Shown here: positions 22,479 through 30,101 of the stretch, one piece after another
Numbering within the stretch: position 1 is the stretch's first letter
Layout of the letters: each line of letters begins with the position of its first letter
IMG/VR virus record: IMGVR_UViG_3300049445_000518
Coordinates: 1 to 40,058 of that record
Strand: one strand, 5' to 3'
DNA: 40,058 bases
Source of the DNA: a virus
The notes under the pieces: generated by a model
What the model saw: the letters and a program-made list of their open reading frames with translations, nothing else
Database searches by the model: none
What the model was told of the DNA's origin: nothing
Translations under genes and position numbers: made by a program

Positions 22479-22483
22479 CCTCA
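22469..22483. promoter_or_regulatory. 15-bp odd palindrome before TerS gene
   Basis: TGAGGTC and GACCTCA flank a single T at 22476, spanning the stop of the winged-helix gene and the ATG of the TerS gene (22483). It could be an autoregulatory operator or an RNA hairpin covering the TerS start. Chance cannot be excluded at this length. Confidence 0.4.
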
Positions 22484-22872
22484 TGGTGAGTCGCAACCCC
22501 ATGGTGCAGTCGTTACGCTGCACGGCTCACAATCGGCAGGGCGGAGTGTGTGGCCACTGGGCGACGCCCGGGCAGCGCGTGTGCTTCCTGCATGGCTCGA
22601 AGTCACCGCAAGCAGTAGCCAATGCGGAGGAACGGCTCAAAGCACTGGTGCATCCGGCCATTACCGGACTCCAGGAGTTGATCAACAAAGCGGACTCCGA
22701 CTCCGTGCGCTTGAGTGCCATCAAGGACGTTTTGGATCGCGCCGGCTACCGCGCTGCCGACGCCCAGCCGGACGTCGCTGCTCAGACCATGCACATCACG
22801 CTTGCATTCGACCGCAACGAACCCTTAAATGCCAACGGTACGACCACGCTCAGCCTCGACGACGCCCAGTAA
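22483..22872 (+). CDS. Small terminase subunit-like protein
   Basis: 129 residues from ATG 22483 (ATG 22501 is possible). An N-terminal Cys/His motif, LRCTAHNRQGGVCGHWATPGQRVCFLHGSKSPQA, spaces C, C, C and H as in zinc-binding heads seen in some phage TerS-like proteins. It is followed by helices (LKALVHPAITGLQELINKADSDSVRLSAIKDVLDRAGYRA) typical of TerS oligomerisation domains. It precedes and overlaps terL by 44 bp. The role is DNA recognition for packaging. Confidence 0.7.
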   Translation: MVSRNPMVQSLRCTAHNRQGGVCGHWATPGQRVCFLHGSKSPQAVANAEERLKALVHPAITGLQELINKADSDSVRLSAIKDVLDRAGYRAADAQPDVAAQTMHITLAFDRNEPLNANGTTTLSLDDAQ

Positions 22873-24202
22873 CGGCGAGTGGCATCGCCCCGCGCTGTAC
22901 CCCAAGCAGCTCGAGGCGATTTACTCATCCGCGCGCTACTCGGTGATCGAAGCCAGCACGAAATCGGGCAAAACGGTCGGCTGCATGGTGTGGCTCGCCG
23001 AGCAGGCCTGGCTGGGCAAACGCGGATTCGAGTTCTGGTGGATCGCGCCCATATACGAGCAGGCGCGCATCGTGTTCCGCCGCCTCAAACGCGGCCTGAC
23101 GCAGGGCACGTTCACCACCAACGAATCGGAGTGCAGCATCACCCTGGCCAACGGCGCGGTGTTGCGTTTCAAGGGCGCCGACAACCCCGACAGCCTGTAC
23201 GGCGAGGACGTGCACGCCGCGGTCATCGACGAGGCCACCCGCGTCAAGGAGGACGCCTGGCACGCCATCCGCACGACGCTGACCGCGACGCGCGGCCCGG
23301 TGCGCATCATCGGCAACGTCAAGGGCCGCCGCAACTGGGCGTACCACCTCGCAAGGCGTGCTGAATCTGGCGAGTACGCCGACATGCACTACGCAAAGAT
23401 CACCGCCTACGACGCTATCCAGGCCGGCGTGCTGGATGCCGCGGAAGTCGCCGACGCGCGCTCGCAATTGCCCGAAAACGTGTTCCGCGAGCTGTACGAG
23501 GCTGAGCCGTCCGACGACGAGGGCAACCCGTTCGGCATCGCCGCCATCCGCGCCTGTCTGGAGCCGTTGCACCTGGAGTGCGACCCGGTGTGCTGGGGCT
23601 GGGATTTAGCCCGCGCGAACGACTGGACCTGGGGTATCGCGTTGTGCGACCACGCCGCGGTGTGTCGGAGTGAGCGCTGGAATCAGTCGCGCTATCCCGG
23701 TACTGCTGGAGCCGAAGGTGACTCGAGTTCACATCCGGAGTACTGGGAAGTCACACTCCGACGCGTGAAGGATCTGGTTGGCAGACTACCGGCCGCGGTG
23801 GACTCCACCGGACCAGGCGGACCCATCGACCAGGCCCTGAATGCCGCCCACCGCAACGTCGAGGGCTACGTGTTCTCGCAGCGCAGCAAGCAGCAGCTCA
23901 TGGAGGGTCTCGCCGTGGCGATTCAGCAGCACGCCGTAGGCTTCCCGGAGGGCCCGCTCAGCGTGGAGCTCGAGTCGTTCGAGTATCAGTACTCCAGAAC
24001 CGGCGTGCACTATGGCGCGCCAGAGGGCATGCACGATGACGGCGTCTGCGCGATTGCACTGGCCTGGTACAAGTTCGGCAAGCTCGAGTCGTTGCGCGCC
24101 CTGGATATCCTGCTCAGCCAGCCGACGCGCATCAAGCACCACGGCGTGCTCGTCGGCGGCAAGAACGGGCACGATGCATGGCGGAGTCCGCTCGAGCCAT
24201 GA
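22829..24202 (+). CDS. terL: Terminase large subunit
   Basis: 457 residues. Walker A is EASTKSGKTVG (41-51), Walker B AAVIDEATR (130-138) and the motif-III-like strand VRIIGNVKG (158-166). The RNase H-like nuclease has WGWDLARANDWTWG (Asp259, Asp265), AAVDSTGPGG (Asp325) and HDDG near residue 409. It pumps and cuts DNA during packaging. The ATG lies inside the TerS gene. I cannot tell cos from headful packaging from sequence alone. Confidence 0.93.
   Translation: MPTVRPRSASTTPSNGEWHRPALYPKQLEAIYSSARYSVIEASTKSGKTVGCMVWLAEQAWLGKRGFEFWWIAPIYEQARIVFRRLKRGLTQGTFTTNESECSITLANGAVLRFKGADNPDSLYGEDVHAAVIDEATRVKEDAWHAIRTTLTATRGPVRIIGNVKGRRNWAYHLARRAESGEYADMHYAKITAYDAIQAGVLDAAEVADARSQLPENVFRELYEAEPSDDEGNPFGIAAIRACLEPLHLECDPVCWGWDLARANDWTWGIALCDHAAVCRSERWNQSRYPGTAGAEGDSSSHPEYWEVTLRRVKDLVGRLPAAVDSTGPGGPIDQALNAAHRNVEGYVFSQRSKQQLMEGLAVAIQQHAVGFPEGPLSVELESFEYQYSRTGVHYGAPEGMHDDGVCAIALAWYKFGKLESLRALDILLSQPTRIKHHGVLVGGKNGHDAWRSPLEP
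23664..23762. repeat. Nested imperfect inverted repeat within terL
   Basis: GTCGGAGTG (23664-23672) pairs with CACTCCGAC (23754-23762). Inside it TCCCGGTACT (23695-23704) pairs with AGTACTGGGA (23739-23748) with one G-T pair, and GTGA (23718-23721) with TTCAC near the centre. The arrangement is centred on CTCGAG. It may be a folded RNA or a protein-binding dyad in the packaging gene. Confidence 0.45.
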
Positions 24203-24459
24203 CGCTTGACGACTGTGTGTCTACGGTGGGGCGGGTCGAGTTTCCGGACTGCCCGTGTCGGGAGCAGGGCTGCACGATCCATCGTTGGTACGACGTCCGA
24301 AACCTGCGCGAGGTATTCCGCCACGGCGACAACGAAGAGGCATTGCTCTTCGTCGATGACGAGACGGTGGTGCGTATGGAGCACCCGGAGGGGGTATTCG
24401 CCGAGTGGTCGCATCGCATTCACGAGTGGCTGGATCGGGGCGTAGACACCTGGGCGTAG
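24199..24459 (+). CDS. Small hypothetical protein after terL
   Basis: 86 residues from ATG 24199 in an ATGA overlap with the terL stop; an upstream ATG (24178) would overlap further. The pattern FPDCPCREQGCTIHRWYD gives a short Cys/His cluster, followed by an alternating strand-helix region (ALLFVDDETVVRMEHPEGVFAEWSHRIHEWLD). It is probably a packaging accessory. Not recognised. Confidence 0.65.
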   Translation: MTLDDCVSTVGRVEFPDCPCREQGCTIHRWYDVRNLREVFRHGDNEEALLFVDDETVVRMEHPEGVFAEWSHRIHEWLDRGVDTWA

Positions 24460-24468
24460 ACTGAGCGC

Positions 24469-24780
24469 ATGCCGACTGCATCTACCCGCGACCTGGCCGG
24501 CGAGGCCGCCATCCTGGCCGCGCAACTCGAAGCCTCTGATAGCGCGACCGTCTACACCGAGGTGCCGGGTCTCGACGAAGCTGGTGCCGAAGCCATGCTC
24601 GGTGCCGATCCGCCACTGCACGTCGAATGGGACGCGGTCCGCGGCATGTGGGCCGTGCGCGCCGCGACGGAGGACGAAGTTTTAGAAGCCGAAGCAGCCG
24701 CGGCAGCCGAAGCCGAGGCGACCAGCGCGCCACCGAGCGGCGCGGCACGCACCACCACATCGAGCAAATCGGCCGAATAG
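24469..24780 (+). CDS. Acidic Ala/Glu-rich protein before portal
   Basis: 103 residues. A folded-looking N-terminal part (AAILAAQLEASDSATVYTEVPGLDEAG, then HVEWDAVRGMWAVRAA) is followed by an Ala/Glu helix (EDEVLEAEAAAAAEAEA) and a Ser/Thr-rich tail. It ends in TAG with the portal GTG directly after. Possibly a small head-assembly factor. Not recognised. Confidence 0.65.
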   Translation: MPTASTRDLAGEAAILAAQLEASDSATVYTEVPGLDEAGAEAMLGADPPLHVEWDAVRGMWAVRAATEDEVLEAEAAAAAEAEATSAPPSGAARTTTSSKSAE

Positions 24781-26826
24781 GTGGTCCGCGATCGCGACGT
24801 CCCCACGCCTGGCCAACTCGCCACCATGTGGTGGAGTAAGTACAACGAGTGGCAGACGTCGCGACTCCGCGTGCGTGACTGTCGCGACTGGCTGAACAAC
24901 CGCTGGGACCCGGTCGTCCCAAAGGACTTCGCCCAGGTCGCCGGTAACCTGGCCATCAAGCTGCCGTATGCCGTCACGGTGCCATTGCACGCCGTGCAGA
25001 TGCTCAGCGGAAAGCGACCCAGACTGCGCCGCGACCCGATGGGCAAGAGCGTCAGCGCGCGGACGAATGCGTCCGACCTCGAGGTGTGGGCCAACTCCGC
25101 GGTCACGGCCATCGAAGAGCAGCACGGCCAGTTCTGGCGACCACTCATGGACATGCTCTTCAACCAGGGCAGTGCGGCGGTGCTGTGCTTTCCCGCCTCA
25201 GGTGGCTGGGAGAACATGCCCAGCTTCGTCGACGACGCCGGCAGCGTGTACCCGCAGTTCAAAAAGCAGAGCGTCAAGCAGTCCGCCTCGGAGTACGAGG
25301 ACTATCTGCTCGACTGGAAGGCGCGCCAGGTGCCGATGTGCATCAGGGTGATTGGCATCGACCAGTGCCTGCCCATCCTCGGGCCCGGTCATCGCCTCGA
25401 CGGCCTGCTCGTGCGCTCCCAGTACGCCCAGGAGGAACTCGAGGCACGTGGGTATCGCTGGCGCTTCGGCGATGATGGCCACATCGGACCGGGCTATGAC
25501 CCGGACTACATGAGCCAGTCGCGCGGCACGTACCCCAAGTTCACGCTGTACGAGCTGTGGCGACCGGGCAGTGTCGTCTACTACATCGGCCAGGGTGTGA
25601 CCGCGCCGGCCACCGATGGCAGCAACATCACGCTGGCGCACCGCGTCAATGCTGGCGGCGAGACGAACCTGGCCGCGGTCGACCTGGCCGCCGACTTCGG
25701 CATCAGCCGACTCTGTGGCACGTGGGTGTGGGGCTGCAACTTTGCCAGCGAGACGGACCCCGACCGCCGCGCCGTGCCGTTCCTGTGGCCCTTCCTGAGC
25801 GTGTTCCAGGGCATGAACAACCTGGCCACGGCCAAGCTCGCCCACACCTGGCAGCACGCGTTCGGCGGCTGGTTCATTCCGGCCAATGCCGACGTGTCAC
25901 CCGACCTGGTGATGGAGAACGGGCGGCCGCGCGAGATCGACATCCAGCCGATGAAGGCGCAGTACGTGGCTGGTACGCCGATCCCGGCGACGCATCCTGG
26001 CACGAACAAAGACGTCGACGAGCTCATGGGCCTGATGCTCGGCAGCATCCACGAAGAGGCGCCCTCGGCAGCGGCCGGTGGTGGTCCGGGTGCGACCTCG
26101 GGGCACGATCGGGCGCTGATCCGAAGCATGCTCCAGGACGCCTACGACGACGTGCTCAATGGCGGCTTGCAGGCCATGTCGTTCGTCGGCAGCATGGCCA
26201 CCGAGATCGCCGACCGCATCGTCGAACACTATGACGTGACCGTGCCGGTGTACTGCAGCGTCCAGCCCAAGGGCATGCGCCAGAGCGTGCGCAAGGCCCA
26301 GGAGCTCACCCGCGACATGACGTCGGGCGTGTATGACTTCTGGTGCGAGTATCCGCCCGAGGAAGGCGAAAATCTGCCCTACGCGCAGATGCTTATGCAG
26401 TGGTCGCTCGAGGGACGTATCCCCCTGCGTCAGGCGCTCGAGAAGGGTCTCGGTGACGAATCGCCCGATGAGACGATGATCGAGATCCAGACGGAGAAAC
26501 TGCTGTTCAACACGCCGCAGGGCCAGCAGTATCTGTTTCAGCTCGTCGCCAAGAAACTCGACGACGAGAAGATGGCGCAACTGTTCGCCGCGGTGCAGAG
26601 TGGTCAGGCCATGCCGGACGGCACGCCCACGGCGGCGTTACCGGGCGGCGGTGGTGGCCCCGGCGGCCAACTCCAGGGGACGAACGCGCCGCAGCCCGTA
26701 AACTCCGCGATAGGCGGCATCATGGCGGGTGCCATCGGCGCTGGGCCGATGCGTCAGGATGTGCTCGCTTCCCAGCAAGCGGGCGCCATAGTCGGACCGG
26801 GGGCCGCGGCTCCTCCGGGCGGATAG
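24781..26826 (+). CDS. Portal protein
   Basis: 681 residues from GTG. The N-terminal half has helical and wing-type strands (ELWRPGSVVYYIGQGVTAPATDG). The segment PFLWPFLSVFQGMNNLATAKLAHTW, followed by helices DRALIRSMLQDAYDDVLNGGLQAMSF, fits the stem and crown of podovirus-type portals. The C-terminus is Gly/Pro/Gln rich. Its size and its position after terL support the call. It forms the DNA channel at the head vertex. Confidence 0.85.
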   Translation: MVRDRDVPTPGQLATMWWSKYNEWQTSRLRVRDCRDWLNNRWDPVVPKDFAQVAGNLAIKLPYAVTVPLHAVQMLSGKRPRLRRDPMGKSVSARTNASDLEVWANSAVTAIEEQHGQFWRPLMDMLFNQGSAAVLCFPASGGWENMPSFVDDAGSVYPQFKKQSVKQSASEYEDYLLDWKARQVPMCIRVIGIDQCLPILGPGHRLDGLLVRSQYAQEELEARGYRWRFGDDGHIGPGYDPDYMSQSRGTYPKFTLYELWRPGSVVYYIGQGVTAPATDGSNITLAHRVNAGGETNLAAVDLAADFGISRLCGTWVWGCNFASETDPDRRAVPFLWPFLSVFQGMNNLATAKLAHTWQHAFGGWFIPANADVSPDLVMENGRPREIDIQPMKAQYVAGTPIPATHPGTNKDVDELMGLMLGSIHEEAPSAAAGGGPGATSGHDRALIRSMLQDAYDDVLNGGLQAMSFVGSMATEIADRIVEHYDVTVPVYCSVQPKGMRQSVRKAQELTRDMTSGVYDFWCEYPPEEGENLPYAQMLMQWSLEGRIPLRQALEKGLGDESPDETMIEIQTEKLLFNTPQGQQYLFQLVAKKLDDEKMAQLFAAVQSGQAMPDGTPTAALPGGGGGPGGQLQGTNAPQPVNSAIGGIMAGAIGAGPMRQDVLASQQAGAIVGPGAAAPPGG

Positions 26827-26836
26827 GCGGAGAGAC

Positions 26837-27052
26837 ATGTCCAAGATGCCGAACATTGGCAGCAACTCGAGCGGCACCAGCAATCCGAGCCCCAGCCCCG
26901 GCCGTATCGCCAGCCGCGGCGGCGCGTCGCTCGCTAATCAAGACAACTCGAACGTAGCCAACTTCCCCGAGGACCCGGAGGTTTTCAACGCGTCGCCTGC
27001 TACGAAGAAAAGTTATTCGTGGAACAAGGGCAGCACGGGGAATGCCACCTAA
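26837..27052 (+). CDS. Small Ser/Asn-rich protein
   Basis: 71 residues from ATG 26837, with GGCGGAGAGAC upstream. It is almost wholly low complexity (Ser, Asn, Pro, Gly), with a short C-terminal basic/aromatic stretch (TKKSYSWNKGS), and is predicted disordered. It begins a run of five tiny genes after the portal. A minor virion or DNA-associated component is plausible. Confidence 0.65.
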   Translation: MSKMPNIGSNSSGTSNPSPSPGRIASRGGASLANQDNSNVANFPEDPEVFNASPATKKSYSWNKGSTGNAT

Positions 27053-27170
27053 AAAGTGGACCGCGAAGGCGGACGCCGCCGCGGATCGCAAAGCGGGCAT
27101 CAAAGAAGGCTCGAAGCGCGACAACGCGCTGGATCGCAAACGCGGCGTGCCGGTGAAGAAAGGCAAGTGA
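27042..27170 (+). CDS. 42-residue Lys-rich peptide
   Basis: ATG 27042 overlaps the end of the previous gene by 11 bp. About one third of residues are Lys or Arg (PKKWTAKADAAADRKAG, then SKRDNALDRKRG, ending PVKKGK). It has no Cys or hydrophobic core, so a DNA-binding or DNA-condensing peptide packaged in the head is likely. Confidence 0.6.
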   Translation: MPPKKWTAKADAAADRKAGIKEGSKRDNALDRKRGVPVKKGK

Positions 27171-27172
27171 CG

Positions 27173-27322
27173 ATGGCCAAAGCACCCAAGATGCCCAAGA
27201 TGAAGATGCCGCCGATGCCGAAGGGCCCGACGGCGCCGGCGATGCGCATGGGCGCCGCGCCGAACCTGGGCGCTCGAGCGATGCGCGCGCCAAAGGCACC
27301 CAGCGGCAGGATCAAGCCATGA
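27173..27322 (+). CDS. 49-residue Lys/Met/Pro-rich peptide
   Basis: The ATG 27173 follows the previous TGA by two bases. The first 25 residues alternate Lys, Pro and Met (KAPKMPKMKMPPMPKGP), and the rest is Arg/Ala rich (MRMGAAPNLGARAMRAPKAPSGRIKP). It is strongly basic and disordered, like its neighbours. Its end overlaps the next gene by four bases. Confidence 0.6.
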   Translation: MAKAPKMPKMKMPPMPKGPTAPAMRMGAAPNLGARAMRAPKAPSGRIKP

Positions 27323-27540
27323 CGAGGGCTAAAGCCGAGAGCGACAACCGCAACGGTCAGGGCCCGTCGGCGTATCCCGACCTGGACCGCATGGCGCGGC
27401 TCAACGCGCAGTTGCTGCCACCGCAGCCGGCGATGCTCGAGTGCGACCGTCATTCGTACCCGTGCCCGCCCCAGCGACTGCACAAGGGCAATACGCCGAC
27501 GGGTGGCAACGGCGGCGGCCACCTGCACGACTCGTACTGA
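27319..27540 (+). CDS. Small hypothetical protein with Cys/His-containing tail
   Basis: 73 residues in an ATGA overlap with the previous gene. A polar N-terminal region (ARLNAQLLPPQPAML) is followed by ECDRHSYPCPPQRLHKGNTP, where two Cys and two His could bind a metal, and a Gly/His-rich end. Not recognised. Confidence 0.6.
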   Translation: MTRAKAESDNRNGQGPSAYPDLDRMARLNAQLLPPQPAMLECDRHSYPCPPQRLHKGNTPTGGNGGGHLHDSY

Positions 27541-27551
27541 ATTTTAAGAAC

Positions 27552-27686
27552 ATGCCACTCAAGAAGAGCGCGAGTAAGGCCGCGGTGAGCCAGAACATCA
27601 AGACTGAGATGGCCGCAGGGAAAGGCCAAAAGCAAGCCGTCGCGATCGCGCTCAATACCCAACGGCAGGCGAAAAAGCGGAAGTGA
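27552..27686 (+). CDS. DUF6496-like small basic protein
   Basis: 44 residues. The pattern MPLKKSASKAAVSQNIKTEM, then AAGKGQKQAVAIALN with a Lys/Arg tail (RQAKKRK), matches a family of tiny phage and bacterial proteins with the consensus KKg-s-k-visxNI...G-p-qkQAvAIAl. Their function is unknown. It ends the run of five small basic proteins. Confidence 0.7.
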   Translation: MPLKKSASKAAVSQNIKTEMAAGKGQKQAVAIALNTQRQAKKRK

Positions 27687-27691
27687 CGTAA

Positions 27692-28255
27692 GTGCCCGGC
27701 AGCACCTCGAGCTCCGACGTTCTGCAGCAGACCGTGAACGGCTTTGCTCAGCGCGTCACTGAGTACGCCGATGGCATCGCCGGGCGCCTCGGCCAGCCAA
27801 TGAGCGGCACCCAGTTGAGCAAGGACGACGTCATCGCACGCTGGAACTTTTCGCCATTAGGCTCAACGCAGGCCGCCGATGCGACGTACCACCAGCTCGT
27901 GGCGAGCGGAACGCCACCAGGCAAAGCGCTCGACCAGGTGTATCCGATGCGCAGCATGCTGTTCCGTGGACCCGATCTGCCGTCGGCGATAGACACGGCC
28001 AAGCAGATCCAGGGCTGGGCGGCCGACTCGAGCGGCCAGCCGGTGCCCGAGCAGCCGCAGCAGAACACGCTGGTGACGCATCTGCTGAATCAGCAGCAAG
28101 CCGCACAGATGCTGCCACAGGGGCCACAGATGCCACCCGCGCTGCCGCCTAGCCCGATGGGTGGTTTGCCACCTGCACCGCCTGTGGGCCCGCCTGGCGC
28201 GCTGTCAGGCATGCCACCGGCGCAGCCAGCGCCTATGCCGCAGGGGATGACCTGA
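27692..28255 (+). CDS. Head/ejection-region protein with Pro/Gln-rich tail
   Basis: 187 residues from GTG 27692. The first 110 residues look folded and helical (VLQQTVNGFAQRVTEYADGIAGRLG, then VIARWNFSPLGSTQAADATYHQLVASG). The last 70 are Pro/Gln/Met rich and disordered. It sits between the small basic proteins and the giant low-complexity proteins and may be an internal head protein. Not recognised. Confidence 0.7.
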   Translation: MPGSTSSSDVLQQTVNGFAQRVTEYADGIAGRLGQPMSGTQLSKDDVIARWNFSPLGSTQAADATYHQLVASGTPPGKALDQVYPMRSMLFRGPDLPSAIDTAKQIQGWAADSSGQPVPEQPQQNTLVTHLLNQQQAAQMLPQGPQMPPALPPSPMGGLPPAPPVGPPGALSGMPPAQPAPMPQGMT

Positions 28256-28256
28256 G

Positions 28257-30101
28257 ATGCCGCTGAACCGACCCAATCCAGCGTATCCGCGACCCAGCCC
28301 GTACCCGTATCTGGATCAATCCGGCGTCCCCACGAGTAATCCTGGGACAGCCGACACCACAGCCGCGCCAGCACCAGCACCAGCACCCGTAACCAACGTC
28401 GACATCGCGCCCGCCGGCAGCGCCGCTGCTTCGACTCCCGCGGCACCCGCTCCAGCGACCACGGCAACAACGACTGGCCCGGCCGCGGGGCCAGTGGGCC
28501 CCAGCGGGTACAGCGTCTCGCAGATCATCGCGGCATCGGACGACGAGCTGCGCAGCGCGAATAGCACGGTCAATGACCTGTGGGGTGAGCTCCAGAAGCA
28601 GCAGTCGACGGTCACCGATCTGCAGCAGCGGGTTTCGGGTGGCGACATCACCCAGCAAGCCACGCTCAACACGGCGACCAACGACCTGGCCGCGAAGTAC
28701 CAGGCGTACAGCCAGGCGCTCCAGCGGGTCGAGACCGCGAATGCGGGCCGGGCCAAGACGCTCAACGACGCAATCCACAACGGCACTGTCGATCCCTCGC
28801 AAGTCGAGGCCGCTAAGGCCACCGCGGATAAGGCCATAGCCGACGGCGGCCTTGCCAATACACAGGCCAAAGTCCTGCTCGACGGTGCAGATACCCAGAA
28901 GGCACTCGTTGCCGCTCAGGCAGCAGCGAGTGCGCAGCAGGGCTTGTTGGCCAAGGCGCAGGCCGACGCCGTCAATGCCAAGACGCCGGCTGAGAAAGCG
29001 CAACTCGAGGCTCAAGCCGCCGCGCTCAGCGCGCAGGCCAAGCAGACTCTCGAGCTGCTGCCAGGCCTGAAAGACAAGCAGGCGGCCGACACCAATCTCA
29101 CCATCGCGCAGACGGGTCTGACCGACGCAAACTCGGATTTGACCAGGGCAAATACGGCATCGGTCAATGCGGATGCCGCGCTCAAGCAGGCGCAACTTGC
29201 TGCAGGCTTGCCGGCCGCCCAGGTCGCAGCGACACAGGGCCAGGGCGCGCAGTCCCAGGCAGCAGCAGCAGCGTCGCAAGCCCAGATCGAGCAGGGGAAA
29301 CAGGGCCCGCTGTACGGCCTGCAGGACCAGCTCAAGATCGTGCAGGGCATCGATGCCATCCGACAGCAGATCTTCGGTCCAGGTGGCTCGGGCGACCCGG
29401 CGCACGCCAACGACCTGCTCAAGCAGTTCATGGAAGGCATCCCGGCCACACTCGCGGGCACCACGCCGTACGCGGCCAACGTCGCCGCGGCGAACGCCGG
29501 GCTGACCGCCTTCGGCACGCAGGCGTCGCTGGCCAACGCGGCGCAGGCCGCGGCTGCCTCGAGGGCCAACGCATACACCGGCTTCGGCAGCAACGCATTG
29601 AGCTCGCTGCTCGGCGTGATGAAGGACGCTCCGGCGGGCTCGCAATTGCTCGGCACGGCGTTCAACGACGTGATGAACCAGATGTCGGCGCGGACCGCGC
29701 AGGGCCAGTACGCCCCGCCGACGCAACCGACCGCGCCGCAGTTGCCGGCGTTGCTCCAGAAGCTCGCGCCTGGTCCGTCCATGCCCTCAGGGCCACCACT
29801 GCCAGGCCCCGCGGCAGCGCCCGTCATCCCGCAACAACCGCAGCAACCGCAGACCAGCGCGCCCATCACCATCAACGTGGGGGGTGGTCAGCCTCAGGGT
29901 GTGAGCCAGCAGACGACGCCAGGGTTCAACATGGGTGCCATGCCAGGTGCAGGGCCGCAGGGCCAGCAGAGCTCGCAGTTGCCCAGCATGCTGCAGAACT
30001 ACGCACCGCCAACAACTGACTTCGTCCACCAGTTGTGGGGTAACGAACTCGGCTCGGGCGCGGTCCGTTCACCGTACGCGGCGATGGGACAGGGAGGCTA
30101 G
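28257..30101 (+). CDS. Giant Ala/Gln-rich coiled-coil virion protein
   Basis: 614 residues. A Pro/Ala-rich N-terminus (about 1-80) leads to a long helical, coiled-coil-like stretch (about 95-330) full of Ala, Gln and Asp (LWGELQKQQSTVTDLQQRVSGG and similar). A mixed domain (340-480) and a Pro/Gln-rich tail follow. Extended Ala/Gln helices are typical of podovirus ejection proteins or tape-measure-like proteins. The next gene starts directly at its TAG. Confidence 0.7.
   Translation: MPLNRPNPAYPRPSPYPYLDQSGVPTSNPGTADTTAAPAPAPAPVTNVDIAPAGSAAASTPAAPAPATTATTTGPAAGPVGPSGYSVSQIIAASDDELRSANSTVNDLWGELQKQQSTVTDLQQRVSGGDITQQATLNTATNDLAAKYQAYSQALQRVETANAGRAKTLNDAIHNGTVDPSQVEAAKATADKAIADGGLANTQAKVLLDGADTQKALVAAQAAASAQQGLLAKAQADAVNAKTPAEKAQLEAQAAALSAQAKQTLELLPGLKDKQAADTNLTIAQTGLTDANSDLTRANTASVNADAALKQAQLAAGLPAAQVAATQGQGAQSQAAAAASQAQIEQGKQGPLYGLQDQLKIVQGIDAIRQQIFGPGGSGDPAHANDLLKQFMEGIPATLAGTTPYAANVAAANAGLTAFGTQASLANAAQAAAASRANAYTGFGSNALSSLLGVMKDAPAGSQLLGTAFNDVMNQMSARTAQGQYAPPTQPTAPQLPALLQKLAPGPSMPSGPPLPGPAAAPVIPQQPQQPQTSAPITINVGGGQPQGVSQQTTPGFNMGAMPGAGPQGQQSSQLPSMLQNYAPPTTDFVHQLWGNELGSGAVRSPYAAMGQGG

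Noticed and set aside
28233-29726. A 497-residue minus-strand frame rich in Arg, Leu and Gly
   Set aside because: It mirrors the Ala/Gln codons of the rightward virion gene, with no ribosome site or operon partner.
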